Shown here piece by piece: positions 34,663-44,974 of a stretch of 64,000 nt of DNA. The stretch lies in the NCBI GenBank assembly GCA_030374805.1, contig JARGSG010000027.1:248001-312000 (forward strand), written 5' to 3'. The position numbers and the translations under genes are program-made. Numbering within the stretch: position 1 is the stretch's first letter; the number at the start of each line of letters is the position of its first letter. The stretch comes from Gracilaria gracilis. Taxonomy: Eukaryota; Rhodophyta; Florideophyceae; Gracilariales; Gracilariaceae. The notes below the pieces were generated by a model, which saw only the letters and a program-made list of their open reading frames with translations, ran no database searches and was not told where the DNA came from.

Positions 34663-36759
34663 CCTTAGAGGCGATGCACAGCTCTTAGGGAGGGAGAGGC
34701 TATTTTCGCGCTTTCCCTCATTCGCTGCGCATCGCACCCACACGGTAACTGAAGCTAACTGCAACATCTAACTGGATAACTTTAACGAAGAAGCTAACAA
34801 CAATTGGGAGAAATTAATCAGAGTGCATCGAAGAGACCAAGAAGGTTTGCCGGAAGACCGTGAAGGTTTAGCGATGACGACGTACCGAACGAAGCTCGAC
34901 GAGGGATGCGCTTTGCACATCGGCGTCGCAGCGACGCTAAAGCTGGCACGCGGCCGGCACGTGCGCGCACTTTCATGGCACGCGCCGCGCACGCATGGCT
35001 CCACACCCAAGTGGTGAAAGTCAAAAATATTAAGTTTTTTGATAAGCGAGAGACGCGCTCCAGATCGGCAGAGCGCCGCGCTGGGTAACCGATTCGGTTT
35101 ACACTATTGTCTGTAGGGAGCGTGCACCGGCATGGTCAAAAAATCTAAGTATTTTGGGCGTGCCGCGCTCCTGAATCGGCCATTCTCAGCCTCTGAAACC
35201 GCTTGGTTCTCGAGATACAAACCAAAAGGTGTTTCGGCGTTTTTGATAACGTTTGGTGGGGTAATTTCGGCGTGCAATTTTTTGATTCGCCTTGCAAGTA
35301 ACCTCATGGGTCTGGTTCATCGTGTGCGCGTATGCGCGCCAAGAGGCCATGCAGAACTATCCAGGTACATTGCTGGCACTCGCGCGTCGTCGCGTGGCAC
35401 CCCCAAGCTACCAAATCGGTACTACGTGACGCTCGCTGCGCACAAAAGTGCAACCGCAAGGTCTACCAATTTGGTTTGAGCTGTTTATGGTAGTAGAGAC
35501 ACGACGGAGGATTGCGTCACCCGGATAGTGGCTGTGAAGAACCAATCCTTCATGGTCATGAAGAACGACACCCATTGGGACTAATGCGGTTTTGAAATAA
35601 ACCTTAAAGGTGGAGCATGGAACTGCGCGGGAGACAATAGTAATGCTGCGCAGCCCTTTATGGTACGATGGAAACCTTGAAGGTGTTTCAAAGTTATGGA
35701 AATCAGAAAGGGAGCATTAAATGACCCTGTTTGGTACTATCGAGATCCTTTATGGAACAAACTAATCGACCATGATGGAAACGAAGGGCAGGGAGGCCAA
35801 ACGAATGGCACATGCCAGGACCTATATGGTGATACCGCAACCATAGAGGGAGGAAGTAGACCACTTCGGGATGGAATCGAGGCCAGAACGGATATGAATA
35901 TACCTCGGAGGGTCTAGAAGGGAACGAGTTTTTGTGCTTACCATGAAAGTTCGTTTCCTTATGAGGTACGAAGGTACGAAACCGATCAAGACCTATGTGG
36001 TATTCTTTGAAGACAGAACGGACATGGTTCCTAGATGGTTTTAGCGCTATTTTGACCACGTTAAGGTTTCGAGCTCGCCATGGATGATCGACACCGAGGG
36101 TGGTTTGATGCACATGAAACTGGAACCCTTTGTGGCAGTACACTGCAGACGCCAACCGAAGCGGCCATCCATCCACCATAGGGGTATTGAATGAAGCGCC
36201 ATGTACCGCTGCGGGTGCGAGCCCGCACGCTGGTACCATGGCTACCCATGTGGCTCAGATAAGGATCGGGGGTCACCATAAACGGATTCAACCTTGTCGG
36301 TCGAACGAGAAGCCACGGTGGCGCGAGCCCGCGTAGACAAACCGCAAAGGGGTGCGAAGGCAACCAGAAGGGAGAACGGTGGAACAACCTCGATGGAGTC
36401 AGCGGCAGTGCCTCGAAGGGTAGATAGTCGAACCTTGAAGGGACAGAGAGACACGCCGCAACCAAGTGGGTACCAAAACCCTTCACGGTACGGTGCTCAC
36501 AAGAGCCCGAAGGCGTAACCCGCCAACTCCACTAGGTATACCGACACGGTAAATGGGTCTAAGCCGTGCAGCCAAAAAGGTAGAACCTTGGAGGTATGCA
36601 ATGGGCGCCCGTCGCGCCCAAACCACAAATGGGAATGAATAGGCCGCTGTCGGTGATAACCAAAGAGGTGGATAGAGACGCAATCGGTGATGACCAAGGT
36701 GGTGAACAGAGTGCGCTCGGCGACGCAGAGCCGACGCGACGCACGGCGCGAGATGGCAC
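34663..36759 (+). other. Non-coding 3' region of element P rich in ACC-N5-GGT
   Basis: A purine run (AGGGAGGGAGAGG, 34687-34699) just after pol may be the polypurine tract. No coding frame is supported. Exact ACC-N5-GGT sites are at 34836, 35005, 35601, 35674, 35820, 35991, 36585, 36659 and 36693, with many near matches (CC-N5-GG). The stretch may include the start of a long 3' LTR, but no second LTR copy is available to define it. Confidence 0.5.
36755..36759. repeat. Target site duplication GGCAC, left
   Basis: GGCAC directly left of the element M end TGTGGTATAATG; identical to 48518-48522 directly right of the other end. Confidence 0.85.
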
Positions 36760-37302
36760 TGTGGTATAATGCACAAAAAGGGAGAGAGTCCGAAGCGGTC
36801 TTGAGACGGGAGCGGCGGTAGCGTACAGTCTTGTGACTGTAATGAATCCGAGCGGAGAGAAGGGGCGGAAGCACCGGGCGGTCGAGGGGAGAGTGGACGA
36901 TTGGTATCACCAGGCACGTACAGGAACGTGCGAAAGGGTACGAACGGTCTGAGAAACCCAACAAAGGAGTAGCCGTGCGGTCTATCGTTAGTGCAAACTA
37001 GCGAAGAAGACGTTCGGCAGAAGATGCTTGTCGTTTACGATTGGGGCCTCGGGAGATCCGAGCTACAACTAAATATCGGGTCTGGGCCCCATTACTAACT
37101 ACTGTACGATCGGTCTAATTTGCACTATCACTACCAAGTCCGTACACGTGGCCAACTTGTACGTTGTGCCAACCCGTCCGGCACTTGATCACCAAATCGT
37201 ACACGTGGCGGTGCCACGGCACCAGCCCATCGTGCACTACCCCTTCGTACGTGAAGGGCTGATCGGATACACCATGCACCAACTCGGGCCCACTATACTA
37301 CA
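36760..37302 (-). repeat. 3' LTR of element M
   Basis: 543 bp, matching 47253-47795 with about one difference by eye. On the element strand it starts TGTAGTATAG directly after the polypurine tract and ends TATACCACA at the target duplication. Confidence 0.92.
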
Positions 37303-37313
37303 TATCCCCCTCC
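37303..37313 (-). other. Polypurine tract of element M
   Basis: GGAGGGGGATA on the minus strand, directly before the LTR start TGTAGTATAG. A second copy lies at 47796-47806 in the tandem remnant. Confidence 0.8.
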
Positions 37314-38312
37314 TACACTTGCGCTCCGCCCTCGGAGCGCCGCGTAGTGTCGTGAAGTCGCTACGCGTCTGTCCGCATGGTTGAGAGGACGCCATAGTGT
37401 CCGTTCGGAAATTTTGCCCGGAAAGGGCGGGGCGAAGCCATGCCAAAATTTCCAAAGCGGGAGCGACGAAAAGGATCTTAAGTACGCGTGGTAAAGATCC
37501 AAGCCGAGCGGGCATCCGCGACGGTCGCCACACGGGGCGTGTCCGGCAGGGCTTCGAAGTCATCAGCCCCGCCTACCGCGAGTTCTGCACTTGGTGTCAT
37601 CCGTTCGGTAACACGCAGCACGCGTGCGTGGAGTCCGTACGGGTTACAGGGAGCCACAGCGTCCGCTTTCAGAAAATTTGCCCAGGATGGGCGGGGCGAA
37701 GCCATGCCCGATTTCCCTAAGTGGAAGAGACACCATATGGGCGGAACCGTTGGGGACGCTTGCCGTGTTACGTACGAGGGGGCGTGAAGACGGGTACTGA
37801 CGGCAGCGAAGGCGTGCGTGTATCCGTGTCTTTCCGTGCGGTTCGTCTCGAAGGAGAACGCCCGATGGGGATCCATTCGGTACACCCGGCACGTCTCGAT
37901 GGAGGGTGTCTGGCGGGTATGCGTATTGGCGCGCGCCGCACGTCTTGACGGAGAGCGTACGGCGGATGATCCCTTAGCGGTCGAACGCGTGTCCGTGCGG
38001 GTACGCCGTGTCCGAAGCGGTGGTCCTCTTTCGTAAATGGGGTGGCGGTCGAAGAATCGTCAGTGCTCATTGTGACCATACGGGCGAGCGACCGTACGAA
38101 TTGGACGCGATGCGACGTCGCGACGAAGCGAGTGTATAGTGTATCTCGTGTGCAGTGGGTGGCGGAACGTCAGCTCCTGATCCTCCAATAAAAAATAAAT
38201 TGGTCAGCATTGATATTTCGTCCGCGCGGTGCCTGTACGATGACATAGTCGTCGTGGCGATTCCAAACGGTCGGTAATACCTCAAGTACCGCGTTGTCGT
38301 GTTCACCCCCCC
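37314..38312. other. Element M 3' internal non-coding region
   Basis: About 1 kb between the antisense ORF promoter and the polypurine tract. The part up to 37864 is duplicated at 47807-48357. It contains CCG-N2-CGG sites at 37401, 37601, 37635, 37834 and 37993. Short frames on both strands show no recognised motif. Confidence 0.5.
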
Positions 38313-38313
38313 C

Positions 38314-38320
38314 TATAAGA
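38314..38320 (+). promoter_or_regulatory. TATA-like box of the antisense ORF
   Basis: TATAAGA, preceded by a C run. It lies 26 bp before the first ATG (38340) and 68 bp before the second in-frame ATG (38382). With usual TATA-to-start spacing of about 30 bp, the second ATG would get a short leader. Inference from spacing only. Confidence 0.35.
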
Positions 38321-38339
38321 GCGCCAGCCAAGCGTTGAC

Positions 38340-40538
38340 ATGCCCGAGTCGGTTCACTCCGTATCCAACCCTACGCACGCAATGGCGCCGACTCCGAGCG
38401 GCTCTGGTACACCGTCGACACCTTTCCGTTCGGTCCCGTTACCGGGTCAGAAGTATGACCATCGCTTCCGTCGTGATCTTACCGCTCCTCGCCGGAGGAA
38501 GCAGGTCCCGCTATCCGTCACGGAATACGTCCAGAAGGGGTTCTTCGACGGCGAGCGCTTCGCGTCGATTCCAACGGCGCTACCGATGCGGGATATGGCG
38601 ATTCGCAATCCGAAACGGACAAGCATCGAAGCTTGGCAAGCTCGCTGGAACCACCTTCCTGGTGTGACCGGACGGAAGAGTGAAGAGACCTACGGGCGGA
38701 GTGACATGTTATACCTGCGCTGTCCGGAGGAGAAGACCTATCAGGAGGCGTTGCAGCGTTTGTTCCACCGCTGCTCATCCGATTCGGGCTTCCCCGAGAA
38801 GGACATGAATTCGCTTGGGTTGGTGATGTTCGAACCGCCGTACGACAAGTTGTACTGGCTGGACCGTCAACGGTGGGGAAGTAATACCGCAACGGAGGCG
38901 AGAATCCGGGCGTCCCACGGGTTCCTGTACAGTTGGCACAATGTCGAGTTCTTTGACGTCCCTGTTCATCGCCGATCGGACTTGTATTGCTCCACAAACG
39001 AAGTGTGGACCAGCCTCGATGTGTCCCGCAACCTATCCGTACCGACTCCGTCCGTGTTGGCTTATCATTCGGAAGAGCTCCTCAAAGGTTCACCCATTCA
39101 GGGTGTTGTCCGTCAGGTCGTATATGCCGAGTGGGCGGTGTTTGCCTTTATGGCGTTCCTCCAGGCGGCCCACGAAGGTATCGAGGTCTTCACCCGTGCG
39201 GGAGACGAGCGTCTGTACCACAAGGACGGCCAAACCAAGTACGGGCGGTTGCTTCCGATGCCATACAAACTGGTATGTATCCTGGCCGAGATGGGACTCC
39301 CGAACGTTCTCCGCGGCACCGTGTTTCCATCGCAGGTCGCTGAGAAACTGTTACAGTACTCGTTGGAGACCGATTGGGACAACACTCCGGGGTTCCTGTG
39401 GTACGACTACTACTCCGATACGTTCCCGGCGATGCCCTCGACCGGATCGGTCGCGACGCCGATCACTCGTGTCCTGAATGTTCCGGAGAGTCTCCCCCCC
39501 TGGCCCTTCAAAACCGTTCCGGACTTCTTCCCGCATGGGTTCATGGCGCAGGACTTCGAGGACGTGGCGCCGCTGCCTACTCCAATGGTGACACCCGTTG
39601 AGGCGAAGACCGTTGTGGAGGCAGGAGTACAGGCAGGATCCGGTTGGAAGTCTTGGGACAAATCCGGGTTCGCCATTGAGGACAGCGCCAGCCCGCATTC
39701 GGACGGTGATACGCACAAAGCCTTCATGGCTCTCCGTGCGGCTTGTATTACGTTCGGCGAAGAGGAACCTGCGACGCTTGACGACGCCCTGTTGGCGGCC
39801 CGAGCATGGATGCGCCGTGCAGTCAACGCCGAGACTGCTCTCCGTGAGCAGGCTCAGTCGCAGCTTAACCTGCTCGGTTACCTCCGGTCCCATTCCTTAT
39901 TGGTCCTCGCGTCTTACGAGAAGTCCGTGACTGCTGGTCTAGGTATGGGGCCCGGTGTGGATGGGACGCCGATGTCGACGTTCGCGCCGCCGTTAGAGGA
40001 GCTGGTGACCAAATCCTATGAGGGCATTGCGCAACAGGTCGATGCGGAGCGTATCGTCGACCATATTGTGAAGAACATGCGCCAGGCGGCGGAGTCCTTT
40101 TTCAAGGGTTTCGAGCTGGTTGCGCCCTATATTTCGCCCGGGGAAGAGCCTGAAGGTGAAGGCCAGTCCGGTGACGGTGCAGGGCCGAGCGGTACGAACG
40201 CGGCTCCCGAAGGTGAGGCTCCGCAAGAGAAGGTAACCCCTGCGGTCCAGGATGTTCCCATGCCGTCTCCGAGTGGAGACCAGGAGGGAACGGAGACCGT
40301 CACGGTTGAGGACGACCTCATAGAGCCGGCGCCCGCACCCGCAAGCCAATCGGGCAATAAGTCGGGTGGGAAGAAGAAGGTCGTGGCCACTTCGCCGTGG
40401 CCTGGGGCCGCCTTGGCGTTCCAGCCGACAAAGACCGGTTCGAGTTCGCGTGGTGGTTCCGCTGCGGGCCGTGGTACCTCTCTGTGGGGTACCCGTGGGC
40501 GTGGTATTACGAAGCCCGGTTGGAAGAAGACTACTTAG
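38340..40538 (+). CDS. Antisense ORF of element M, 732 residues, unknown function
   Basis: An uninterrupted frame on the strand opposite gag-pol, between the pol end and the 3' LTR; transcription would converge with pol (280 bp apart). A start at 38340 gives 732 residues; 38382 (MAPTPSGSG) is an alternative. Residues about 45-440 look like a folded domain rich in aromatic residues (EVWTSLDVSRNLSVP; YAEWAVFAFMAFLQAAHEG; WYDYYSDTFPAMP). A helical stretch follows at about 470-580. From about 590 it is low complexity, acidic and Pro/Gly/Ser-rich, ending in a basic Gly/Arg-rich tail (GRGTSLWGTRGRGITKPGWK). No RT, protease, zinc finger or membrane segment is visible and I recognise no family. It is intact while gag-pol has three stops. 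Only one CCG-N2-CGG site lies beyond 38434 in it, in contrast to gag-pol. Confidence 0.8.
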   Translation: MPESVHSVSNPTHAMAPTPSGSGTPSTPFRSVPLPGQKYDHRFRRDLTAPRRRKQVPLSVTEYVQKGFFDGERFASIPTALPMRDMAIRNPKRTSIEAWQARWNHLPGVTGRKSEETYGRSDMLYLRCPEEKTYQEALQRLFHRCSSDSGFPEKDMNSLGLVMFEPPYDKLYWLDRQRWGSNTATEARIRASHGFLYSWHNVEFFDVPVHRRSDLYCSTNEVWTSLDVSRNLSVPTPSVLAYHSEELLKGSPIQGVVRQVVYAEWAVFAFMAFLQAAHEGIEVFTRAGDERLYHKDGQTKYGRLLPMPYKLVCILAEMGLPNVLRGTVFPSQVAEKLLQYSLETDWDNTPGFLWYDYYSDTFPAMPSTGSVATPITRVLNVPESLPPWPFKTVPDFFPHGFMAQDFEDVAPLPTPMVTPVEAKTVVEAGVQAGSGWKSWDKSGFAIEDSASPHSDGDTHKAFMALRAACITFGEEEPATLDDALLAARAWMRRAVNAETALREQAQSQLNLLGYLRSHSLLVLASYEKSVTAGLGMGPGVDGTPMSTFAPPLEELVTKSYEGIAQQVDAERIVDHIVKNMRQAAESFFKGFELVAPYISPGEEPEGEGQSGDGAGPSGTNAAPEGEAPQEKVTPAVQDVPMPSPSGDQEGTETVTVEDDLIEPAPAPASQSGNKSGGKKKVVATSPWPGAALAFQPTKTGSSSRGGSAAGRGTSLWGTRGRGITKPGWKKTT

Positions 40539-40817
40539 TTGACCGCGCGTACTCGTAGCTTTCTTTTCTCCAAAGTAAACTTGTGATTGTTTGTGATGAC
40601 CTGCGCGCCAATAGCGTGTCGTTCTGCGTGTGCCGTTGTCGAAAAAGGCGGCGTTTTGTAAAAATCGGAAAGTAATTGACCAATCGGCGTACGTTGGTGG
40701 CGGTTTGCCGCCCAATGATAACGTAGTGGCGGCGCCTTTTGGTGTCCCGTGACGGTGTACCGCTTGCGAGCCAGTACGTACGATCTCGGATTTCAGATCC
40801 GCCTCTTTTCCCCCTCC

Positions 40818-43800
40818 TTAAGGTGTCGCCGTTACCGAAGGGTTTCGGCGACGCCAATAGCGGGCGATAAAGTGCTGGGAGATGTGTTCTGGCGGTTTGA
40901 AGGTATCCTGATCGGTGCGGTACCCGTGCCATCGTACGCGGTATTCCTGTCCGTTCGGGGTGTCGCGATGGTCGACGACTCGTTCCACCACGCTCGGAAC
41001 TGTTCCGGGCGGTGGAATGGGCTGGTCGTCGACTGGTTCGTCCGCATACGGTCCCTCAGGATCAGCAGCTACTGTGCCGCGTGTCCGTTCGGAAGTGACC
41101 GGTGTGGTTGTTGGCCGTGCGGTTGGGGCTTTTGTGACTCTGTCAATACTGACGGTGTTGTGAATACCGTCTTGGTTCAGAGTGACAGTGGCGTCCGTTG
41201 CAGATACGACCTTAAACGGGCCAACCGTCTTTGGTAAGAGTTTCCGATACGTACGTTCCTGATCCGTAAGGTCCTCCTCTGCGTTCTTATAGTCCGGTCG
41301 GTCAACAAACACCTCTTCCCGAGGGGTGAAGCTCGGCGTGTACCGTACGGATTTATCAAAGTTTTCCTTATAGCGCTGTTGGGCGCGGGTCAACTTTGTC
41401 CGAGCGGTCTGCAGCGTGGCCTGTAGGAGCTTGAGCGTGTAACGTTTTAACCGAGCGGCAGTGGGCTGTGTAGGCGTCGTTGGGTCCAGTGACGTACTGG
41501 GCTCATCAAGCAGAACGCTTGGGGGTTTACGCGTTAGCACAACGTCGAACGGTGCGGTACCGAGAGATCGATGGATCTGTAGGTTGTAACCGTACGTAAG
41601 AGGTTGCACATACGCGTGCCAAGTGTTCTGATGGTCCGCTACGTAGTGGCGTAACCTCTCCACGAGTGTTTTGTTAAACCTTTCGGCCTGACCATTTGTC
41701 TGCGGATGGTACGCGGTCGTTAGTACGTGTTTGGTTCCCAAAGCGGTACATACAGTCTCAAAGAACTTAGAGACAAATTGAGTTCCGTTATCGGTTAGCA
41801 AGTAGTTTGGTATTCCGTACGGATAAACCCAGTTCTCCAGGAAGGCCTTCGCCACTACAGGAGCTGTGGTTGACCGCAGAGGTATAGAGCGAGCTATCTT
41901 GCTAAACCGATCGGTAATAACCAGTATGTACTGGTAACCGTTTACGGACTTCGTGAATGGGCCGACGATGTCCGTCGCGACGAATTCCAGCGGACCGGCG
42001 GCGGGGAACAGCTTCAGCAGCTTCTGCGACTTGAAGTGTGTTCCCTTCGTCGCCGGGCAGGTGCGACAGTCCCGTACGGTCTGGAATACATCGTTGGCCA
42101 TATGTGGCCAGTAGAAGTCTCGACGGAGACTTTCATACATCCGAGTGGAGCCCGGATGGCCAACGAGACGAGGGTAGTGTGCCAAGTAGAGGACGCGTGC
42201 CTGCAGTGATGCAGGTACGACCTTCTGGATGGCGCCGTCTAGTGGGGCTTTGCGCACGATAAGTCCGTTTCGGTCAATGTCGAACCGAGTGACACCGTTG
42301 CCGATGTCTTTCCGTACGGACTCACAGAAAGGGTCATCTGCTTGAGCTCGTACCAGCTCTTCGACCGTGACCGGAACGATATTGGTTTCCTCCGAGGTGA
42401 CAGCGAGCACCTCGGGGATACCAGCAGATTTCCGTTCGGGCGTTGGCCAGTCGACGCAGACGTCGCTGTACTCATCACCGTTAACGGTAATGTTGGTGAT
42501 AAAGTAGCCATCGTCCGTACGGTCATTCACTAGCAAGCAGGGGACTTCTTCGTCCAATGGGGCATCGTCTTCGCCATCCGTCCGGATCCAAGAAAGGGCA
42601 TCAGCCGCTTGGTGCTTGATACCCGGACGGTGGACGACATCGAAGTCATACTCCATTAGACGCAACCGCCACCTCGTCAGTCGTCCCGAAGCGTCCGCAA
42701 GGTTCAGTATCCACCTCAAGGAGTGGTGGTCCGTTCGGACAGTGAACCTCTGACCTTCCAGGTATGGACGGAGGTGCAGTATGGCCCAGACGACCGCAAG
42801 GCCTTCCCGTTCGGTAGTCGAGTATTGCCGTTCGGTCTTGGATAGAGAGCGGCTCTAGTAACCGATCGGTAATAAGCCTCCGTCCGGTTGCTTCTGTAGC
42901 AGGGTGCATCCTACCTGTCGGTCGCATGCGTCTGTATCCAGAACGTACGGGTACCCTTGACGGGGAATGGCCAAAATGGGCGGGCGTATCAGTCTCTGAC
43001 GTAATTCGTCAAAGGCTTGGTATTCCGTATCGGTCAATGTCTCAAACTTCGTGGGTTGCCCCTTCTCGAACTTGCGGTTCAATGGAGCCGCAATTCGGGC
43101 AAAATTTGCGACAAACCGACGGAAAACGTTACAGAGTCCCAAGAACGATCGGAGCTCCGTCTGGGTCGTAGGCGGTTTAGCCTGCTTGATAGCATTCTGT
43201 GTCTTGAGAGACACTTGAAGCTTTCCCGGTCGGATTACGTGGCCTAGATAGTCCACCGTGCCACTGAAAAAGTAGCACCTGTCCAGTCGGAGAGTAACAC
43301 CAGCCGAACGGAGCATATGCAGTATGGTCCGCACATGGTCATAATGCTCTTCAACCGTCCGGGAGTAGATGATTACGTCATCAAGATACACCAGTGCGTA
43401 CTGCCACTTCACGCGTGATAGGATGATGTCGAGAGCACGCTGGAAAGTAGCCGGTGCGTTCTTGAGTCCGAACGGCATTCTCCGATAACGGTACAGTCCC
43501 ATATGCGACGTGAACGTCGTTTTGTCCCGGTCGGCTTCATCCATTTCGGTCTGCCAATAACCACTGTTGGCGTCCAAAGTGGAGAAGATTTGTGCATCTC
43601 CAAGAGAGTCAATGCACTCGTCCATTCGGGGTAGTGGGTATGTGTCCCGTACGGTCGTAGCGTTCAAACGGCGGTAGTCGACGCAGAAGCGAAGGCTTCC
43701 GTCTTTCTTGAGCGCGAATACGACCGGGCTGGCCCATTCTGCCGATGAAGGTTCTATGACACCAGCAGCGAGCTGCTTTGTCACCTCCTTACGTTCGAGT

Positions 43801-44822
43801 TCTCTCCGAGCGGGTCCGGCACGGTACGGCATCTGGAATATGGGCTTCGAGCCTGGTTCCAGATGGAGGCGGTGCTTCGCTGCCGCAATCGTTCCGAGAT
43901 GGCCGTCCCACATGTCCGCAAACGGTCGAACTAGCTCAATGACTTTGTCCCGTTCGGTAACATACTCAGGACTGATCTGTACCTTGCTGGTCCAATCGTT
44001 CTCATCTTTCAGTACGGTTTCTTGCTCCTGTTCGGTATCCTTGTATTCCCGTTCGGAATTATTACCCGAAATCGGAATGTGTTCCCCCTCCTTGGACTCG
44101 TCGCTCCGCGACGATGGTTGCGGAGTTATGAGCGCTACAGGAGATCGAAGAGTAAGTCCGATAACGGTGTTCTTGTGTAGTCGGACCGAGCGGTCAGAAA
44201 AGTTCGCCACGCGAACGAGAAAGGGTACGTCCGGTCGGAGCTCCATAACTCCACCCGCAAGGAGTGTGAGTTCTAGCGTTGATCCCGTTCAGTGATGAGA
44301 CTGTAGAAAAACCAAGCCGGACGTTTTGGTGGTTACCAAGACGTTCGTTTCCGACATTGGGGGTAGAACAACCGGACGGGCAACGTGTATCTTATTAGAT
44401 GGAGTTTCCCGTTCGGGTTCTGGTTCCGGCGCGGAAGGTGCATTTGGTCCGTAGGCGGAAGGCTGTATAGACACCGGTTTGGAGTGTCGTAAGAGTATTG
44501 TCCGTTTCGGTGGTAGTATTGCCAAGACGTACTTGTCAATAAAAGAAGTACCGAGTAGTACACTGGTGGAGAGGTTAGAAACCACCAAGAACTGTACTCG
44601 TACATTGAGGTCACCGATTCGGACCATAAGGGGAAGAACTCCCACAACGTCCATTCGGTTCTTCGACGCGTCCGTAATTCGGGGTCTTACGTCCGGTCGG
44701 AGTTTCGAGCGCCAATTCGGAGGGAGATGGCGTTCGTGAACCAGACAGGGTCCGGCTCCGGTATCAAGAACTCCCGTTAACGGATACATCAGTGCCGTGT
44801 TGAGGCCAACCGACACGTGCAC
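40818..44822 (-). pseudogene. pol of element M: protease, RT, RNase H, integrase, chromodomain
   Basis: One frame throughout, broken only by TGA at 44289-44291 and TAG at 42855-42857. Protease: DTGAG in GVLDTGAGPCLV. RT: KKDGSLRFCVDYRRLN, FSTLDANSGYW, MPFGLKNAPATFQ, and an intact YLDD in LVYLDDVIIYS. RNase H: YVLDTDACDRQVGC, TVRTDHHSLRWIL, and HQAADALSW with a final Asp. Integrase: zinc finger (HYPRLVGHPG, CRTC), D in VATDIVGPF, D in LLTDNGTQF, E in PQTNGQAERFNK. Then GPF (KTVGPFKVVSAT) and a chromodomain (VERVVDHRDTPNGQEYRVRW). The second stop falls where RNase H has a Trp in relatives (PIGY-stop-SRSL). All catalytic residues are otherwise present. Confidence 0.93.
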
Positions 44823-44974
44823 CTTGTAGTTCGCGCTAGAAAAGAGGACCGTTTCGGTTTCAATGTCCGTATCGGTCAGGTCACATGTCAGGACAGGGGA
44901 CTCCCCTCGGATGGAGTCCGTTCGGTCTGTAGCTGACGGGGCGAGGCTCGGCCTCTGTAGAGGAGGCGATGCCT

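Larger units (their letters stand above)
31957..36759 (+). mobile_element. Ty3 element P, left part (5'-truncated, split)
   Basis: Starts abruptly within the RT palm at an AT-rich junction, runs through pol to 34662 and continues as 2.1 kb of non-coding 3' sequence to the insertion site of element M. Its continuation is 48523 to about 49060, beyond element M. Assignment of 34663-36759 to this element rests on the dyad ACC-N5-GGT, which recurs through pol, through this non-coding stretch and again beyond element M, and is at chance level within element M. gag, protease, most of the RT and the 5' LTR are missing. Confidence 0.75.

Noticed and set aside
35703-36239. 178-residue minus-strand frame in the element P 3' region
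   Set aside because: Its His/Pro/Phe-rich sequence comes from the recurrent CC-N5-GG motif; no domain and no matching frame elsewhere.
36760-37864. The 1.1-kb near-identical repeat (also at 47253-48357) as a simple LTR
   Set aside because: It contains a polypurine tract in the middle; the LTR is only the 543 bp on one side, the rest is 3' internal sequence of a tandem copy.
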